Shown piece after piece: positions 1-9,919 of a DNA stretch of 64,000 bases (position 1 is the first letter of the stretch; each line of letters starts with the position of its first letter). The notes under the pieces were generated by a model, which made no database searches, was not told the DNA's origin, and was given only the letters and a program-made list of their open reading frames with translations. Made by a program: the position numbers and the translations under genes. The stretch is from an uncultured Aquimarina sp. (GTDB lineage: Bacteria > Bacteroidota > Bacteroidia > Flavobacteriales > Flavobacteriaceae). The DNA is taken from the NCBI GenBank assembly GCA_947499005.1, contig CANMML010000017.1, positions 19,278 through 83,277 on the forward strand, read 5' to 3'.

Positions 1-707
1 CTCAAAAATACATGGGGCTTAAAAACCCAATTGGAAAAAAAATAAAGAGAACTTTAGAAGAGCCAGAGCCAGATTTAACCATTATAGGGGTGCTTGATGA
101 TGTAGTCATGGGTAATCCTTTCGGAAACACTGAACAAACCTTATTTGTTTTTGATAGATCTGGGAATGGAGCGTTTTATCAAATGCGTTTAAATTCAGAA
201 AATACAGTTAAGGAGAATTTAAAAATACTAAAAACGAAATGGGAAGAATTGATCCCTGAAATTCCATTTGGTTTTCAATTTGTAGATGAAAATTACGCCG
301 AAGCTTTTGAAGATGAAGAAACAATGTCTGCTTTAGTAAGTATTTTTACAGCAATTGCCATTTTTATTAGTTGTCTAGGACTTTTTGGGTTAACATCTTT
401 TATTGCCGAACAGCGCACTAAGGAAATTGGTATAAGAAAATCGATAGGTGCATCAGTTGTACAAATATGGTCACTACTTTCTAAAGAATTTATATTTCTA
501 GTAGGCCTGTCAGGATTTATCTCGTTGCCCTTAGCTTACTATTTGATGTCGTACTGGCTAGAGAACTTTACATATAGAATAAGTCTAAGTGTGTGGTTAT
601 TTGTTTTAGGAATTCTTACGGCATTAATTCTTTCTCTAATCACAGTCAGTTTTCACGCCATAAAGGCAGCCAAAGCAAACCCTGTCAAAAGTTTAAAAAC
701 CGAGTAA
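1..707 (+). CDS. ABC transporter permease, MacB/FtsX type (3' part only)
   Basis: The reading frame is already open at base 3, so this is the C-terminal part of a gene that begins before the window; the ATG at 12 is internal. The fragment holds the end of a periplasmic MacB-type core domain (KYMGLKNPIGKKI) and then a three-helix FtsX domain near residues 105-225 with the usual EQRTKEIGIRKSIGAS loop. Family knowledge: such permeases work with an ABC ATPase to couple ATP hydrolysis to periplasmic events or export. No cognate ATPase is in the window; it may lie upstream. Two full-length paralogues follow downstream. Confidence 0.9.
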   Translation, partial: QKYMGLKNPIGKKIKRTLEEPEPDLTIIGVLDDVVMGNPFGNTEQTLFVFDRSGNGAFYQMRLNSENTVKENLKILKTKWEELIPEIPFGFQFVDENYAEAFEDEETMSALVSIFTAIAIFISCLGLFGLTSFIAEQRTKEIGIRKSIGASVVQIWSLLSKEFIFLVGLSGFISLPLAYYLMSYWLENFTYRISLSVWLFVLGILTALILSLITVSFHAIKAAKANPVKSLKTE

Positions 708-718
708 AATGTAATGTT

Positions 719-1486
719 ATGTTTATTTTATCAGTAGTACCAAAAAAAATAGTAAGCGCTCTAACCTTAATAGTAACTTTATTATTAGGGATTCAAACTA
801 CACACTCTCAAATAAAAGAATACGGAGTGTCGTCATTTGAGAAAGTGATTATTAATCCACATATACAGGTCGAGTTTGTGGAAGGGGGTGATTCCAAGGT
901 TATTATAAATAGTTGTGAAGTCGATCCCGAAAAACTAGTTGTCGAAACTATTAATGAGGTGCTTCATGTGTATTTAAAAGATGCAAGGGTATATACCAAA
1001 ACAGAAAAGGTCGATAACCAGCATCATAGAAAATCTATATACAAGGGTACGATTGCAAAAATCACTATTAATTATAAAGGGTTAAAGAAAATTTCTTTGA
1101 GGGGAGAAGAAGAAATAGTTTTCAAAAGCCCAATAGAGTTAGGCACTTTCAGAGCTTCGATTTATGGGGAACCAAAAATTACTTTTAATGAGATTACAGT
1201 AGAGAATTTTAAAGCTACAGTATATGGAGATGCTCAGATTCAAATTTTATCTGGAGATATCTCCAACCAAAAATATGTATGCTATGGATCGGGAAATATA
1301 GATGTTTTAGGTGTAGAAAATAGAAATGCTAAAGTGGTGAATTATGGAGATGGCAAATTTCATTTAAATGTATCAGAAAGTTTGAAGGTTACCTCTTTTG
1401 GAACGTCAAGTGTGTATTACCAGGGGAACCCTAAAATTCATAGAGGGATTAATATAGGTGAGAGTATTATAGCAACAATAGAGTAG
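719..1486 (+). CDS. secreted GIN-domain (DUF2807) protein, divergent repeats
   Basis: I place the start at ATG 719 because the longer frame from 593 runs inside the permease gene, whereas 719 gives a clean signal peptide (about residues 1-31, ending THSQ). The 255-residue product resembles DUF2807 (head GIN domain) proteins, which are parallel beta-helices of unknown function. Its coils carry YG(E/D/S) in place of the GSGD turns of its two paralogues (1507-2235 and 8662-9348): IYGEP, VYGDA, CYGSG, NYGDG. It starts 11 bases after the permease stop, so it is probably cotranscribed. Function unknown. Confidence 0.8.
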   Translation: MFILSVVPKKIVSALTLIVTLLLGIQTTHSQIKEYGVSSFEKVIINPHIQVEFVEGGDSKVIINSCEVDPEKLVVETINEVLHVYLKDARVYTKTEKVDNQHHRKSIYKGTIAKITINYKGLKKISLRGEEEIVFKSPIELGTFRASIYGEPKITFNEITVENFKATVYGDAQIQILSGDISNQKYVCYGSGNIDVLGVENRNAKVVNYGDGKFHLNVSESLKVTSFGTSSVYYQGNPKIHRGINIGESIIATIE

Positions 1487-1506
1487 TCATAATTTAAATA
1501 TACGTC

Positions 1507-2235
1507 ATGAAAAGTTTAAAAATTTTATTAATCCTAGTATTCGGGTTTAGCCTGATGAATTGTATTCCATCGTATTGGGGTAAGTATAAAAAGGTAAGAG
1601 GGAATGGTAATATTATTACCCAAACGATGACCTTCGATGGATATAAAGGAGTGGAAATTAATGGTGATATAGATGTTGAACTTGTAGAGGGAACAGAAGG
1701 TGAAATAACCATAACTGCGGATAGCAACCTCTATGAGTTTTTAGATGTAATTAAGGAAAGAGAAAACCTAATCGTTAGATTCAAGAAAGGCTATAATCTT
1801 CAGCCTAGCAAAACGATAAAAATAATTGTTCCAGTAGAAGAGATTTCTAAATTAGGAATAGCAGGTTCTGGTAGTATCAATGCATCGACAATATTAAAAA
1901 CAGAAAATTTAAAATTAAGTATAGCAGGTTCTGGAGATATCAAAGCTAGTATAGAAGTAAATGAAATTAATGCATCTATAGCAGGTTCAGGGGATATTCG
2001 TGTTAGTGGAATTGCAAGAAAGAGTAATGTTTCTATCGCAGGATCTGGAGATTATAAAGGAGAAGCATTAAAAGTAAAAGAAGGGAGTGTGAAAATTGCA
2101 GGTTCGGGAGATGTTAAAATTGATGCAGAAGATTATTTAACTGTCGAAATAGCAGGCTCAGGAGATGTTAGATACAAAGGAAATCCTCAAACGAAATTAA
2201 GAACCAGTGGGTCAGGTTCAGCAAGTTCATTTTAA
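1507..2235 (+). CDS. GIN-domain (DUF2807) lipoprotein with IAGSGD repeats
   Basis: A 242-residue lipoprotein. The signal peptide ends in LMNC, so lipidation at Cys19 is expected. The body is a repeat array in which IAGSG(D/S) recurs about every 20 residues from residue 118 to the end, as expected for a short right-handed beta-helix of the DUF2807 family. It lies 20 bases after another GIN gene and ahead of two large permease genes, so it may be an envelope partner of those permeases. The exact role of the family is not known. Confidence 0.88.
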   Translation: MKSLKILLILVFGFSLMNCIPSYWGKYKKVRGNGNIITQTMTFDGYKGVEINGDIDVELVEGTEGEITITADSNLYEFLDVIKERENLIVRFKKGYNLQPSKTIKIIVPVEEISKLGIAGSGSINASTILKTENLKLSIAGSGDIKASIEVNEINASIAGSGDIRVSGIARKSNVSIAGSGDYKGEALKVKEGSVKIAGSGDVKIDAEDYLTVEIAGSGDVRYKGNPQTKLRTSGSGSASSF

Positions 2236-2355
2236 TATAGATTTTAAATGATTTCTGGAGAAGTATAGTGTGACTAAAGGAGATTAAATATTATTGGAAA
2301 TCAAAAAGATACATTGATTACAACCAAATAACAAACTAAAGAAATAGTACAAAGC

Positions 2356-4794
2356 ATGATTTTTAATTATATCAAAATAGCCTTTCGGAATTTTAAAAAA
2401 AGGTGGCCTTATTTCCTAATTAACTTATTAGGATTAGCTATCGGAATGGCTGCTTTTTTATTACTTATTGGATATACCCATTTCGAAAGTAATTATGAAA
2501 GTAAGCACGAAAATCGAGATAACATTTACAGTGTACTAATGCATCGCTATCAAAATGGAGATTTGGAAACTACTTATAGTGATTGTCCTAATGGAATACA
2601 AACAACGATAAAGAATCATGTTAAAGGGGTAAAGCATGTAGCGAGATATAGGTCTACATTCACCGATACCTTTTTGCGTTTGGATTCGGTAGCAGCTACT
2701 GAGAAAAAAGTAGTTTATACGGATCAAGATATATTTAAAATTCTGTCAATAAATGTGTTAAGAGGAGATAGAGAACATTTGCTAGATGCTCCTTTCACTA
2801 TGGTGTTGACCGAAGAAAAAGCCAAAAAGTATTTTGGAGCTGAAGATCCAATAGGAAAAGTAATTCGTATTGGAAATGATTTTAATAATAATGATTTTAA
2901 AATTACAGGTATCGTAGAAAATTTACCCAAGAATACGGATCTAGAATTCGATTTTTTAATGTCCTTTGAATCGGCATGGTATCAACAAGATTGGTTTCAA
3001 AATAATTGGACATGGTGGGCTTTTCCCACATTGTTAACTTTAGAAAAAGGATATGATATTACTGCTGTAGAAAATCAATTTCCAGCTTATATAGAAAAAT
3101 ATAAACCTAATGATATCGATAGTAATTACGATTGGAAATTTACGTTCCAACCATTAACTGAAAAGCACCTACATTCAAATTGGTTGAATAAAGCCATAAA
3201 TCCTGATAAAGAAGCTAAAATGATTAACATGCTTCGATACATTGCGATTTTAATATTGCTTATTTCATGGATCAATTATATTAATTTATCTACTGCCAGT
3301 GCTACAGAACGAGCAAAAGAGGTAGGTGTCAGAAAGACTTTAGGTGGAAATCGACAGCAAGTTTTTATTCAGTTTTTAATAGAAGCTTTTTTAATCAATT
3401 TTATAGCTTCTTTATTGTCGATCACCATTGTATGGGGGGTGATCAAATATTTTAATGAAGTTATTATGATTCCTGGTGTTAGTTATTTCATTAAGGAAAA
3501 ACAGTTGTTAGCTGTATTTTTATTGATGCCACTTTTAGGTGTATTGATAGCTGGTTTTTATCCAGCACGATTAATATCTTCATTCAAATCGTTGGAAGTA
3601 CTAAAAACAAAAACAACGACTTCTCCAGCAAGTGCAATTACTAGAAAATTTTTAGTTGGATTTCAATTTTCAGTTTCAATGCTATTGATTTCAGCAACAG
3701 TAATCATGATGCATCAGAATAGATTTTTGCTTAATAAAGATATAGGGATTGCTATAAAAGATAAATTAATTATCAAAAACCCTCGTTTTCCAAAATGGGA
3801 AGATTGGATAGAAAGTTACCCTTCTTTTAGGGATCGTTTAGCAAAAATACCTGGTGTTACAAAAGCAAGTGTCAGTAGTGGAATACCTTCACAAGTTGCA
3901 GGTTACATGGCAGCATGGAGGGTGGAAGATGGAATAGAAACACAACAGAGTTTTAATCAAAATGGTATAGATCAGCATTATATAGATAACTATGGTATTA
4001 AAATAATAGCGGGAAGAAATTTTTCTCACGATCATACCATCCAGCCTAATGAAGTAATTCTTTCTGAAACTGCTTGTCGTCGATTAGGATATACATCCTA
4101 TGAAGATGCCATTGGAAGGAAGATGGAAATGGAAGGCATGGACGGTAGGCAATTTACTATTGTCGGTGTTGTAAAAGATTATTACTATGGAAACTTAAAG
4201 AGAGAACAGCCAGGTATTTATTTCGTTAAAAATGTAGGTAACATGGCAGGTCCTAATTCTTTTTCATTAAAGTTAAATGGGCAACGCTCAGTAGCAGATA
4301 TAACAGCCGATGCTAAAGTGATTTTCGATGAAATGTATCCAGATGATGTGTTTAATACTGCAATGTTAGAGGATATCTATCGAGAAGGTTATGAACAAGA
4401 AGTACGGGAGCAAAGTATTTTTAAAGCCTTTTCCTTAATTGCTATTCTTTTAGCAATTATTGGACTTATAGGGTTGACTTCGTTCATTGCTCAATTAAAA
4501 ATAAAAGAAGTAAGCATTCGAAAAGTATTAGGCGCAAACTCTAAAGATATTAGTTGGTTGTTATCTAAAGAATTTTTAAGTGTAGTAATTATTTCAGTCA
4601 TCATTGTTATTCCGTTGGTGATTTATTTTATGCGAAAATGGTTAATGGATTATCCTTATCGTATTGAAATTCAACCTTGGCATTTTATGATTGCTATTGT
4701 ATTGGTAATGTTGATTACAAGCTTAGTAATCGTATTCAATATGTTGAAAGTAGTACGAATAACACCAGCAAAAGTATTAAAGTCTAACGAGTAA
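2356..4794 (+). CDS. ABC transporter permease, double MacB_PCD/FtsX, 812 aa
   Basis: Full-length permease with two repeated halves. Each half has one N-terminal helix (about 20-40 and 430-450), a periplasmic MacB-like core, and a three-helix FtsX domain (about 290-410 and 680-805). Both FtsX domains carry the loop A..ERAKEVGVRKTLGG or LKIKEVSIRKVLGA. The 800-residue duplicated layout is typical of Bacteroidota permeases in this family. It is 12 bases upstream of a paralogous permease. Substrate unknown. The pair may form a heterodimer with an ATPase encoded elsewhere. Confidence 0.92.
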   Translation: MIFNYIKIAFRNFKKRWPYFLINLLGLAIGMAAFLLLIGYTHFESNYESKHENRDNIYSVLMHRYQNGDLETTYSDCPNGIQTTIKNHVKGVKHVARYRSTFTDTFLRLDSVAATEKKVVYTDQDIFKILSINVLRGDREHLLDAPFTMVLTEEKAKKYFGAEDPIGKVIRIGNDFNNNDFKITGIVENLPKNTDLEFDFLMSFESAWYQQDWFQNNWTWWAFPTLLTLEKGYDITAVENQFPAYIEKYKPNDIDSNYDWKFTFQPLTEKHLHSNWLNKAINPDKEAKMINMLRYIAILILLISWINYINLSTASATERAKEVGVRKTLGGNRQQVFIQFLIEAFLINFIASLLSITIVWGVIKYFNEVIMIPGVSYFIKEKQLLAVFLLMPLLGVLIAGFYPARLISSFKSLEVLKTKTTTSPASAITRKFLVGFQFSVSMLLISATVIMMHQNRFLLNKDIGIAIKDKLIIKNPRFPKWEDWIESYPSFRDRLAKIPGVTKASVSSGIPSQVAGYMAAWRVEDGIETQQSFNQNGIDQHYIDNYGIKIIAGRNFSHDHTIQPNEVILSETACRRLGYTSYEDAIGRKMEMEGMDGRQFTIVGVVKDYYYGNLKREQPGIYFVKNVGNMAGPNSFSLKLNGQRSVADITADAKVIFDEMYPDDVFNTAMLEDIYREGYEQEVREQSIFKAFSLIAILLAIIGLIGLTSFIAQLKIKEVSIRKVLGANSKDISWLLSKEFLSVVIISVIIVIPLVIYFMRKWLMDYPYRIEIQPWHFMIAIVLVMLITSLVIVFNMLKVVRITPAKVLKSNE

Positions 4795-4806
4795 ATATTA
4801 CACCCT

Positions 4807-7242
4807 ATGATTTGGAATTATATAAAAACAGGTCTTAGAAGTTTTTTAAGAAAACCCATTTATGCTTCCCTAAATGTTGTCGGGTTAGCCGTTGGTCTAG
4901 CTTCTTTTTTAATCATCATTGCGATAACAAAGTACGAAGAAAGCTTCGATAATCATGTTAGTGAAAGTAAGCACTTAGTAAGTCGAATCATCTGGGAGCG
5001 TAGTGATGCCGAAACCAAAGAAGTTTCATCGTATAGCCAAACGACGATGTTCCCATTTAGTACAAACTTTAAAGAGAGGTTTGGTGAAGATTTTAAGCAT
5101 TATACTACCTGTACATTTACTTCAGGTATCATTGAAGTGGATGAAACTAAGATAGAGCAGGATGATATACTTTTTGCAGATAATGCCTTTTTAGAAGTAT
5201 TTAGATGTCGTACGATATTAGGTAATCAAAAAGGATTATTAAAGGAGCCTAATACGATTGTCCTCACCCAAACTATAGCAGAAAAATTTTTCGGAAACGA
5301 GAGTCCTTTAGGGAAAATTATAGAGTATTATGCATGGAATTATAAAGGAAAGTTAGAAGTTACAGGAGTAATAGAGGACTTTCCTGTAAACACAACTTTC
5401 CGTGCAGAAGCTTTAATTTCTTTAACATCAGTAGTGGGAGAAAATAGTTTTTTTGCGAATGATGAATGGGCTGATAATTGGGTGTTCTGGAACTTTTTAG
5501 CTTTTGAGAGTGAAGCTAAAAAAGAAACTGTTCTCAGTCAATTACCATCTTTTGCTAAGGAAATAAAACCTTTAGTAAATGATGATAATAACTGGAGATT
5601 CTTTTTTCAGCCTATTGAAGAAATGCGTTTCAATTCGGATTTTCAAGCGCAACAAAAAGGGAATAATACAGCAAAATTATTGTTAAATACGATCAAGATT
5701 ATAGGGCTATTAATCATTCTTATAAGTTGGGTGAATTTCATCAATATGGCTACAGCAACAGCTATTACACGCGCTAGAGAAATAGGAGCTAGAAAAGCAA
5801 TAGGAGCTGTTAAAAAAGATATTATTATTCAGTTTTTTATTGAAGCTATATTGTACAATGTTCTTGCTTTATTATTGGCTTTAGGGTTAATGACATTGGT
5901 AGCGAAACCATTTGTAGCTTTTATACAAGCCGATTATACTTATGAAATGTTTTTTAGGCAAGAGTTTCTAGGGTATTTAATTGTTATTGTTCTTATCGGT
6001 ATTGTGTGTTCTGGGTTTTACCCTTCTCTTGTATTATCTTCTTTTCAGCCTAGAGTAGTGATGAATACGAAGAAATCCTCAAGTAAAGGCTCTAATATTA
6101 TTCGTAAATGGTTAGTGGGGTTACAGTTTTTTATTTCTTTAGCGATGCTAATAGGTACAGGGATTTTAATTCATCAAACGTGGTATTTAAATGGCTTAGA
6201 GAAAGGAGTAGATATAGAGAATGTACTAGCTGTAAATTCTCCTGTAATCCATTCACAAGATAAAGTGCAAAATACGTATCGAGATTTTGTGAGAGCTTTA
6301 AAAGATTTACCTATGGTAGAGAACGCTTCGGCAAGTACTTCGGTGCCGTCTCGTTTTAGCGGAGGGAATTCTATTCGAAGACAAAATTTAGGAGAGAATA
6401 AAGGGAATATTAGAACTACAGTAGGGATAGACGAAAATTATTTTGACTTATATAACATCCCTTTCGTGGTAGGGGAAGGCTTAAGATCGGGTACTGAAAC
6501 TCAATCTATGATTTTAAGTGATAAAGCTAGAATAAGTTTAAAGTATGAAAAAGCTACAGATGTATTCGAAGATGAAATGAATGCTTATTTATATGATTAT
6601 CGATTTAAGATTAAAGGAGTGGTCAAGGATTATAAGCATAATATTTTGCAAAGATCAGCAAATGAGAATGGAATGGTTTTTATACCTCTTACAGGAATTT
6701 TCAAACACCCAGAAGTTTTTTCAATTAAATTTCATGAAGGTATAAACCAAGAACAAGGTATTGCAGCAGTAAAAGCGATTTATGATAAATTTTATCCAGA
6801 TGATTTTTTTAAATACGATTTTATAGAAGACTCCTTCAAAGACTTATTGGAAGGAGAAAAAATATTAGAACGCTTATTTCTTATTTTTTCAACCATTGCG
6901 TTTGTATTATTATTGATGGGGATTATGGGATTGTCATCATTTATGGCAAATATGCGTTCTTCAGAGATTGCAGTAAGAAAGGTGTTAGGGGCAAATCTCT
7001 CAGATGTATTAAAAGTAATGTCAAGAGAATTTGTAGTTATATTCTCAATTGCTTGTGTAGTTGTTATACCTGCGATATGGTATTTTATGAATCAATGGCT
7101 TCAATCTGCGTATTACCGTATTGATATAGGAATACAGCATTTTATATTACCAATGATTCTAGTATTAGGAATAACACTTTTAGTAGTGTTGTATAATACG
7201 TTAAAAGTATTTCGAATTCATCCATCTAAAGTATTAGGTTAA
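4807..7242 (+). CDS. ABC transporter permease, double MacB_PCD/FtsX, 811 aa
   Basis: Paralogue of the preceding gene with the same arrangement: helix near residues 20-40, periplasmic core, FtsX domain near 295-410, then a second helix, core and FtsX domain (about 690-805). The loops TRAREIGARKAIGAV and RSSEIAVRKVLGAN mark the two FtsX domains. The 12-base spacing to the upstream gene and shared orientation suggest one transcript with the GIN genes. No ATPase gene is present, so the transported or extracted substrate cannot be inferred. Confidence 0.92.
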   Translation: MIWNYIKTGLRSFLRKPIYASLNVVGLAVGLASFLIIIAITKYEESFDNHVSESKHLVSRIIWERSDAETKEVSSYSQTTMFPFSTNFKERFGEDFKHYTTCTFTSGIIEVDETKIEQDDILFADNAFLEVFRCRTILGNQKGLLKEPNTIVLTQTIAEKFFGNESPLGKIIEYYAWNYKGKLEVTGVIEDFPVNTTFRAEALISLTSVVGENSFFANDEWADNWVFWNFLAFESEAKKETVLSQLPSFAKEIKPLVNDDNNWRFFFQPIEEMRFNSDFQAQQKGNNTAKLLLNTIKIIGLLIILISWVNFINMATATAITRAREIGARKAIGAVKKDIIIQFFIEAILYNVLALLLALGLMTLVAKPFVAFIQADYTYEMFFRQEFLGYLIVIVLIGIVCSGFYPSLVLSSFQPRVVMNTKKSSSKGSNIIRKWLVGLQFFISLAMLIGTGILIHQTWYLNGLEKGVDIENVLAVNSPVIHSQDKVQNTYRDFVRALKDLPMVENASASTSVPSRFSGGNSIRRQNLGENKGNIRTTVGIDENYFDLYNIPFVVGEGLRSGTETQSMILSDKARISLKYEKATDVFEDEMNAYLYDYRFKIKGVVKDYKHNILQRSANENGMVFIPLTGIFKHPEVFSIKFHEGINQEQGIAAVKAIYDKFYPDDFFKYDFIEDSFKDLLEGEKILERLFLIFSTIAFVLLLMGIMGLSSFMANMRSSEIAVRKVLGANLSDVLKVMSREFVVIFSIACVVVIPAIWYFMNQWLQSAYYRIDIGIQHFILPMILVLGITLLVVLYNTLKVFRIHPSKVLG

Positions 7243-7278
7243 TTAAGAAGAAATAATATATATCATATAATTGTACAC

Positions 7279-8403
7279 ATGGATTTAGAAAAGAGGCGAG
7301 AATTTATTAAAAAAATGACATTAATAACAGGAGGCTCTGCATTGTTGCCTTCAATTTTTTCCTTTAAAAATATCGAAGAAACCTTAAGTGATTTTGATGA
7401 TAACAAAACATTGAATATCGCCCTTTGCGGATTAGGTCGTTATGCTAAGATTTTAGCAAAAGGTTTAGAGGAAACAAAACACTGTAAATTGTCAGGTTTG
7501 ATTACTGGGACACCAGAAAAAGAGATAGAATGGGGTAATAAATACAATATCTCATCGGATAATATATACAATTATGAAGATTTCGATAGTATAAAAGACA
7601 ACGATGATATTGATATAGTTTATGTGGTTTTGCCAAATTCGATGCATAAAGAATTTACCATTCGAGCTGCGAATGCAGGAAAACATGTTATCGTAGAAAA
7701 ACCAATGGCCTTAAATGCTAATGAATGTTTGGAAATGATAGCTGCATGTAAGAAAAATAATGTGCAATTGGCAGTAGGGTATAGGTTACATTTCGAACCA
7801 CACCATCAAGAAATCAAAAGATTAGGTCAGGATAAGGTTTTTGGGGGAGTAAGATATATCGACGCTTCGTTGGGATATCGAATTCAAGGTTGGCATAAAA
7901 ATGCATGGCATTTAAAGAAAAGTATGTCAGGTGGAGGCCCTTTAGCAAATATTGGTATTTATTGTGTGCAAAGCAATCGCTATATTTTAGGAGAAGAACC
8001 TATTAGTGTTACGGCTCAGTTTGGCCCAATACAACGACCAGAATATTTTGCTGAAGTAGAAGAATCGATTACTTGGCAATTAGAATTCCCTAGTGGTGCT
8101 ATAACGACCTCTTCAAGTTCTTATAGTTATAATGTTGACCGCTTATATGCTTCTGCAGATCATGGATCTTTTCAGTTAGAACCTGCTTTAAGTTACGGCC
8201 CATTTAAAGGGAAGTCTAGTCAAGGAGTTTTTGATTTTCCAACGATAAATCAGCAACAAGTTCAATTAGATGAAATTTCTAAATACATTCTGAATAAAGA
8301 ACCATTACCTAGTCACATAACAGGAGAGGAAGGTTATAAAGACATGTTAGTAATTGATGCCATTTATAAATCTGCCGAAACGAATAAAAAGATTAAAATT
8401 TAA
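7279..8403 (+). CDS. Gfo/Idh/MocA family oxidoreductase with Tat-like signal
   Basis: 374 residues. The N-terminus KRREFIKKM followed by a short hydrophobic stretch (to about residue 28) looks like a twin-arginine signal, so a periplasmic location is likely. A Rossmann NAD(P)-binding fold begins near residue 45 (IALCGLGRYAKIL). The family signature EKPMALNANE is near residue 140. The C-terminal alpha/beta domain includes GGGPLANIGIYCVQ. Family members oxidise or reduce sugars and similar substrates; the substrate here is unknown. The start is 36 bases after the permease, so cotranscription is possible, though the functional link is unclear. Confidence 0.85.
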   Translation: MDLEKRREFIKKMTLITGGSALLPSIFSFKNIEETLSDFDDNKTLNIALCGLGRYAKILAKGLEETKHCKLSGLITGTPEKEIEWGNKYNISSDNIYNYEDFDSIKDNDDIDIVYVVLPNSMHKEFTIRAANAGKHVIVEKPMALNANECLEMIAACKKNNVQLAVGYRLHFEPHHQEIKRLGQDKVFGGVRYIDASLGYRIQGWHKNAWHLKKSMSGGGPLANIGIYCVQSNRYILGEEPISVTAQFGPIQRPEYFAEVEESITWQLEFPSGAITTSSSSYSYNVDRLYASADHGSFQLEPALSYGPFKGKSSQGVFDFPTINQQQVQLDEISKYILNKEPLPSHITGEEGYKDMLVIDAIYKSAETNKKIKI

Positions 8404-8661
8404 ATATAGAGATTTAATCTATTTGTGTTTGATGGTAGAACACCTAAATATTAAGTTCAATTTATGAACGAAAATTCTGTTCTTTTTCAGTAATAAAATA
8501 TTGTTTTTAGTCTATCAACGAATAAAAATGCATTTTGAACAGCTCATGTATTGTTGTAATTTATTTTAATAAATATTGTTTTTCTGGTTTGGCATAATCT
8601 GTGAAAATCTGATGGATATATTAATTATTTTGGTGTAAACTAAAACTTAAAACAATTTATT

Positions 8662-9348
8662 ATGAAATTAAGAGTAACACTTTTAACCCTGTTCGGAGTA
8701 GCAAGTATGTTTGGGCAATCAATTAATCAAGCAAATGAAATTGGTATAAATACATACGGTGTTTTAGAAGTAAATGGGACTGTAGATATAAAATTAGTAC
8801 ATGAAAATGGTGGTAATTTGAGTACTACTCTTGGGAAACAGATTACAAGTTATGTGAAATCTGTTTTACAAAATGAATCATTAGTCTTAGATTTTTATGG
8901 AATTGATACTGCAGATCTTGACGATGATGAGGTAGTTGTACCTTTCAATCATTTAAGAAAAATAATCATCAATGGATCTGGTGATGTTAGTTGTGACGAT
9001 CTTATTGAGTCGAATAATCTTGAAATTGTGATCAATAGTTCTGGTGATATTTCATTACCCGTAGAGGCCGAAAATTTAAACATTAGCATTAATGGGTCAG
9101 GAGATGTAGAGCTAAAAGGTGAAGCATCAAATACATCTATAAAAATAGCAGGAAGTGGAGATGTAAATGCAGAAGAATTGCAAACAGAAAATGCTAAAAT
9201 AGAATCTAGAGGGTCAGGAGATGTAGAGGTTTATGTTTCTGAAAACTTGAAAGCTACTACTTATGGTTCAGGAGATATTAACTATCATGGAAGCCCAGAA
9301 AATATAAAAGCGAATGCTTCTGGTTCGGGAGATATTAATCATATTTAA
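8662..9348 (+). CDS. secreted GIN-domain (DUF2807) protein with GSGD repeats
   Basis: 228 residues with a signal peptide (about 1-19, ending SMFGQ) but no lipobox Cys, unlike its lipoprotein paralogue at 1507. From residue 108 onward the sequence GSGD recurs roughly every 20 residues (INGSGDV, INGSGDV, IAGSGDV, RGSGDV, YGSGDI, GSGDI), which predicts a beta-helical body. A 258-base gap upstream suggests its own promoter. This is the third GIN gene in 9 kb. Function unknown. Confidence 0.87.
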   Translation: MKLRVTLLTLFGVASMFGQSINQANEIGINTYGVLEVNGTVDIKLVHENGGNLSTTLGKQITSYVKSVLQNESLVLDFYGIDTADLDDDEVVVPFNHLRKIIINGSGDVSCDDLIESNNLEIVINSSGDISLPVEAENLNISINGSGDVELKGEASNTSIKIAGSGDVNAEELQTENAKIESRGSGDVEVYVSENLKATTYGSGDINYHGSPENIKANASGSGDINHI

Positions 9349-9408
9349 TACGCTTTGAGTTAAGAAGGTTATTCATAACTTTTTTAATCTCACATCATGA
9401 AGAGAATG

Positions 9409-9455
9409 AGGTAGTGCATTGAAAATTTTATAGAGGGAATTTCGATGCACTACCT
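9409..9455 (+). terminator. hairpin after the GIN gene
   Basis: Arms 9409-9424 and 9440-9455 pair at 15 of 16 positions around a 15-base loop. There is no strong T-run after it, so it may act as a stability element or weak terminator for the gene ending at 9348. Confidence 0.5.
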
Positions 9456-9679
9456 TATATATTTATAATAAAGCGGCTATTTATTGCATTGAAATACAGA
9501 AATAAATGAAGAACGACACTCTTTACTTTTCTAAATATAGTATTTAAGTATAAATGATTCTTCTTTTAATGATTGATATGGTAGGGGGTTATATTACTTA
9601 AGCGTTTAATAGGTGTTAAAGTATTAGCGTTTTAACTTTTTAGATAGACGGATACTGTTAACTCTTAAGATTTGGAGAA

Positions 9680-9827
9680 TAAGACTTTTAGATGCAGCAA
9701 CTATAAAGCGAATAGAAGTGTAGTTGCTGCATCTAAAGGTGTTGTTTTATGAATCAAGATAGGTCAAGCCAAATACCCTTTATATCAAAAACAAAATAAA
9801 ATGCTTGGCCTCATCTTGATTTTTTTA
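9680..9827 (+). ncRNA. candidate small RNA with two long hairpins
   Basis: Inside a 571-base stretch without a gene (9349-9919). Hairpin 1 has a perfect 17-bp stem (9687-9703 with 9721-9737). Hairpin 2 has a stem of about 18 bp (9752-9769 with 9802-9820, one bulge and one wobble) and is followed by seven Ts, so it is a good Rho-independent terminator on the + strand. No + strand gene feeds it except the GIN gene, which has its own hairpin upstream. A degenerate -7 box (TA, three bases, TTTG) is at 9666-9674. The RNA assignment is an inference from structure alone. Confidence 0.4.
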
Positions 9828-9919
9828 ATGCTTAATTGCTATAAAAATTGTGGTGTGTTGGGAATTTGCGACAGATGAAAGATTGAAAATGCTACATTAG
9901 ACACCCACCTAAAAAGTAG

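Noticed and set aside
593..718. Longer reading of the GIN gene starting at 593
   Set aside because: The extra part lies wholly inside the permease gene in another frame and lacks a signal peptide; ATG 719 gives a normal one.
8589..8606. Possible sigma-54 promoter (TTTGGCATAATCTGTGA) before the GIN gene at 8662
   Set aside because: The GG is present but the invariant GC of the -12 element, ten bases further, reads GA, so the match is not good enough to call.
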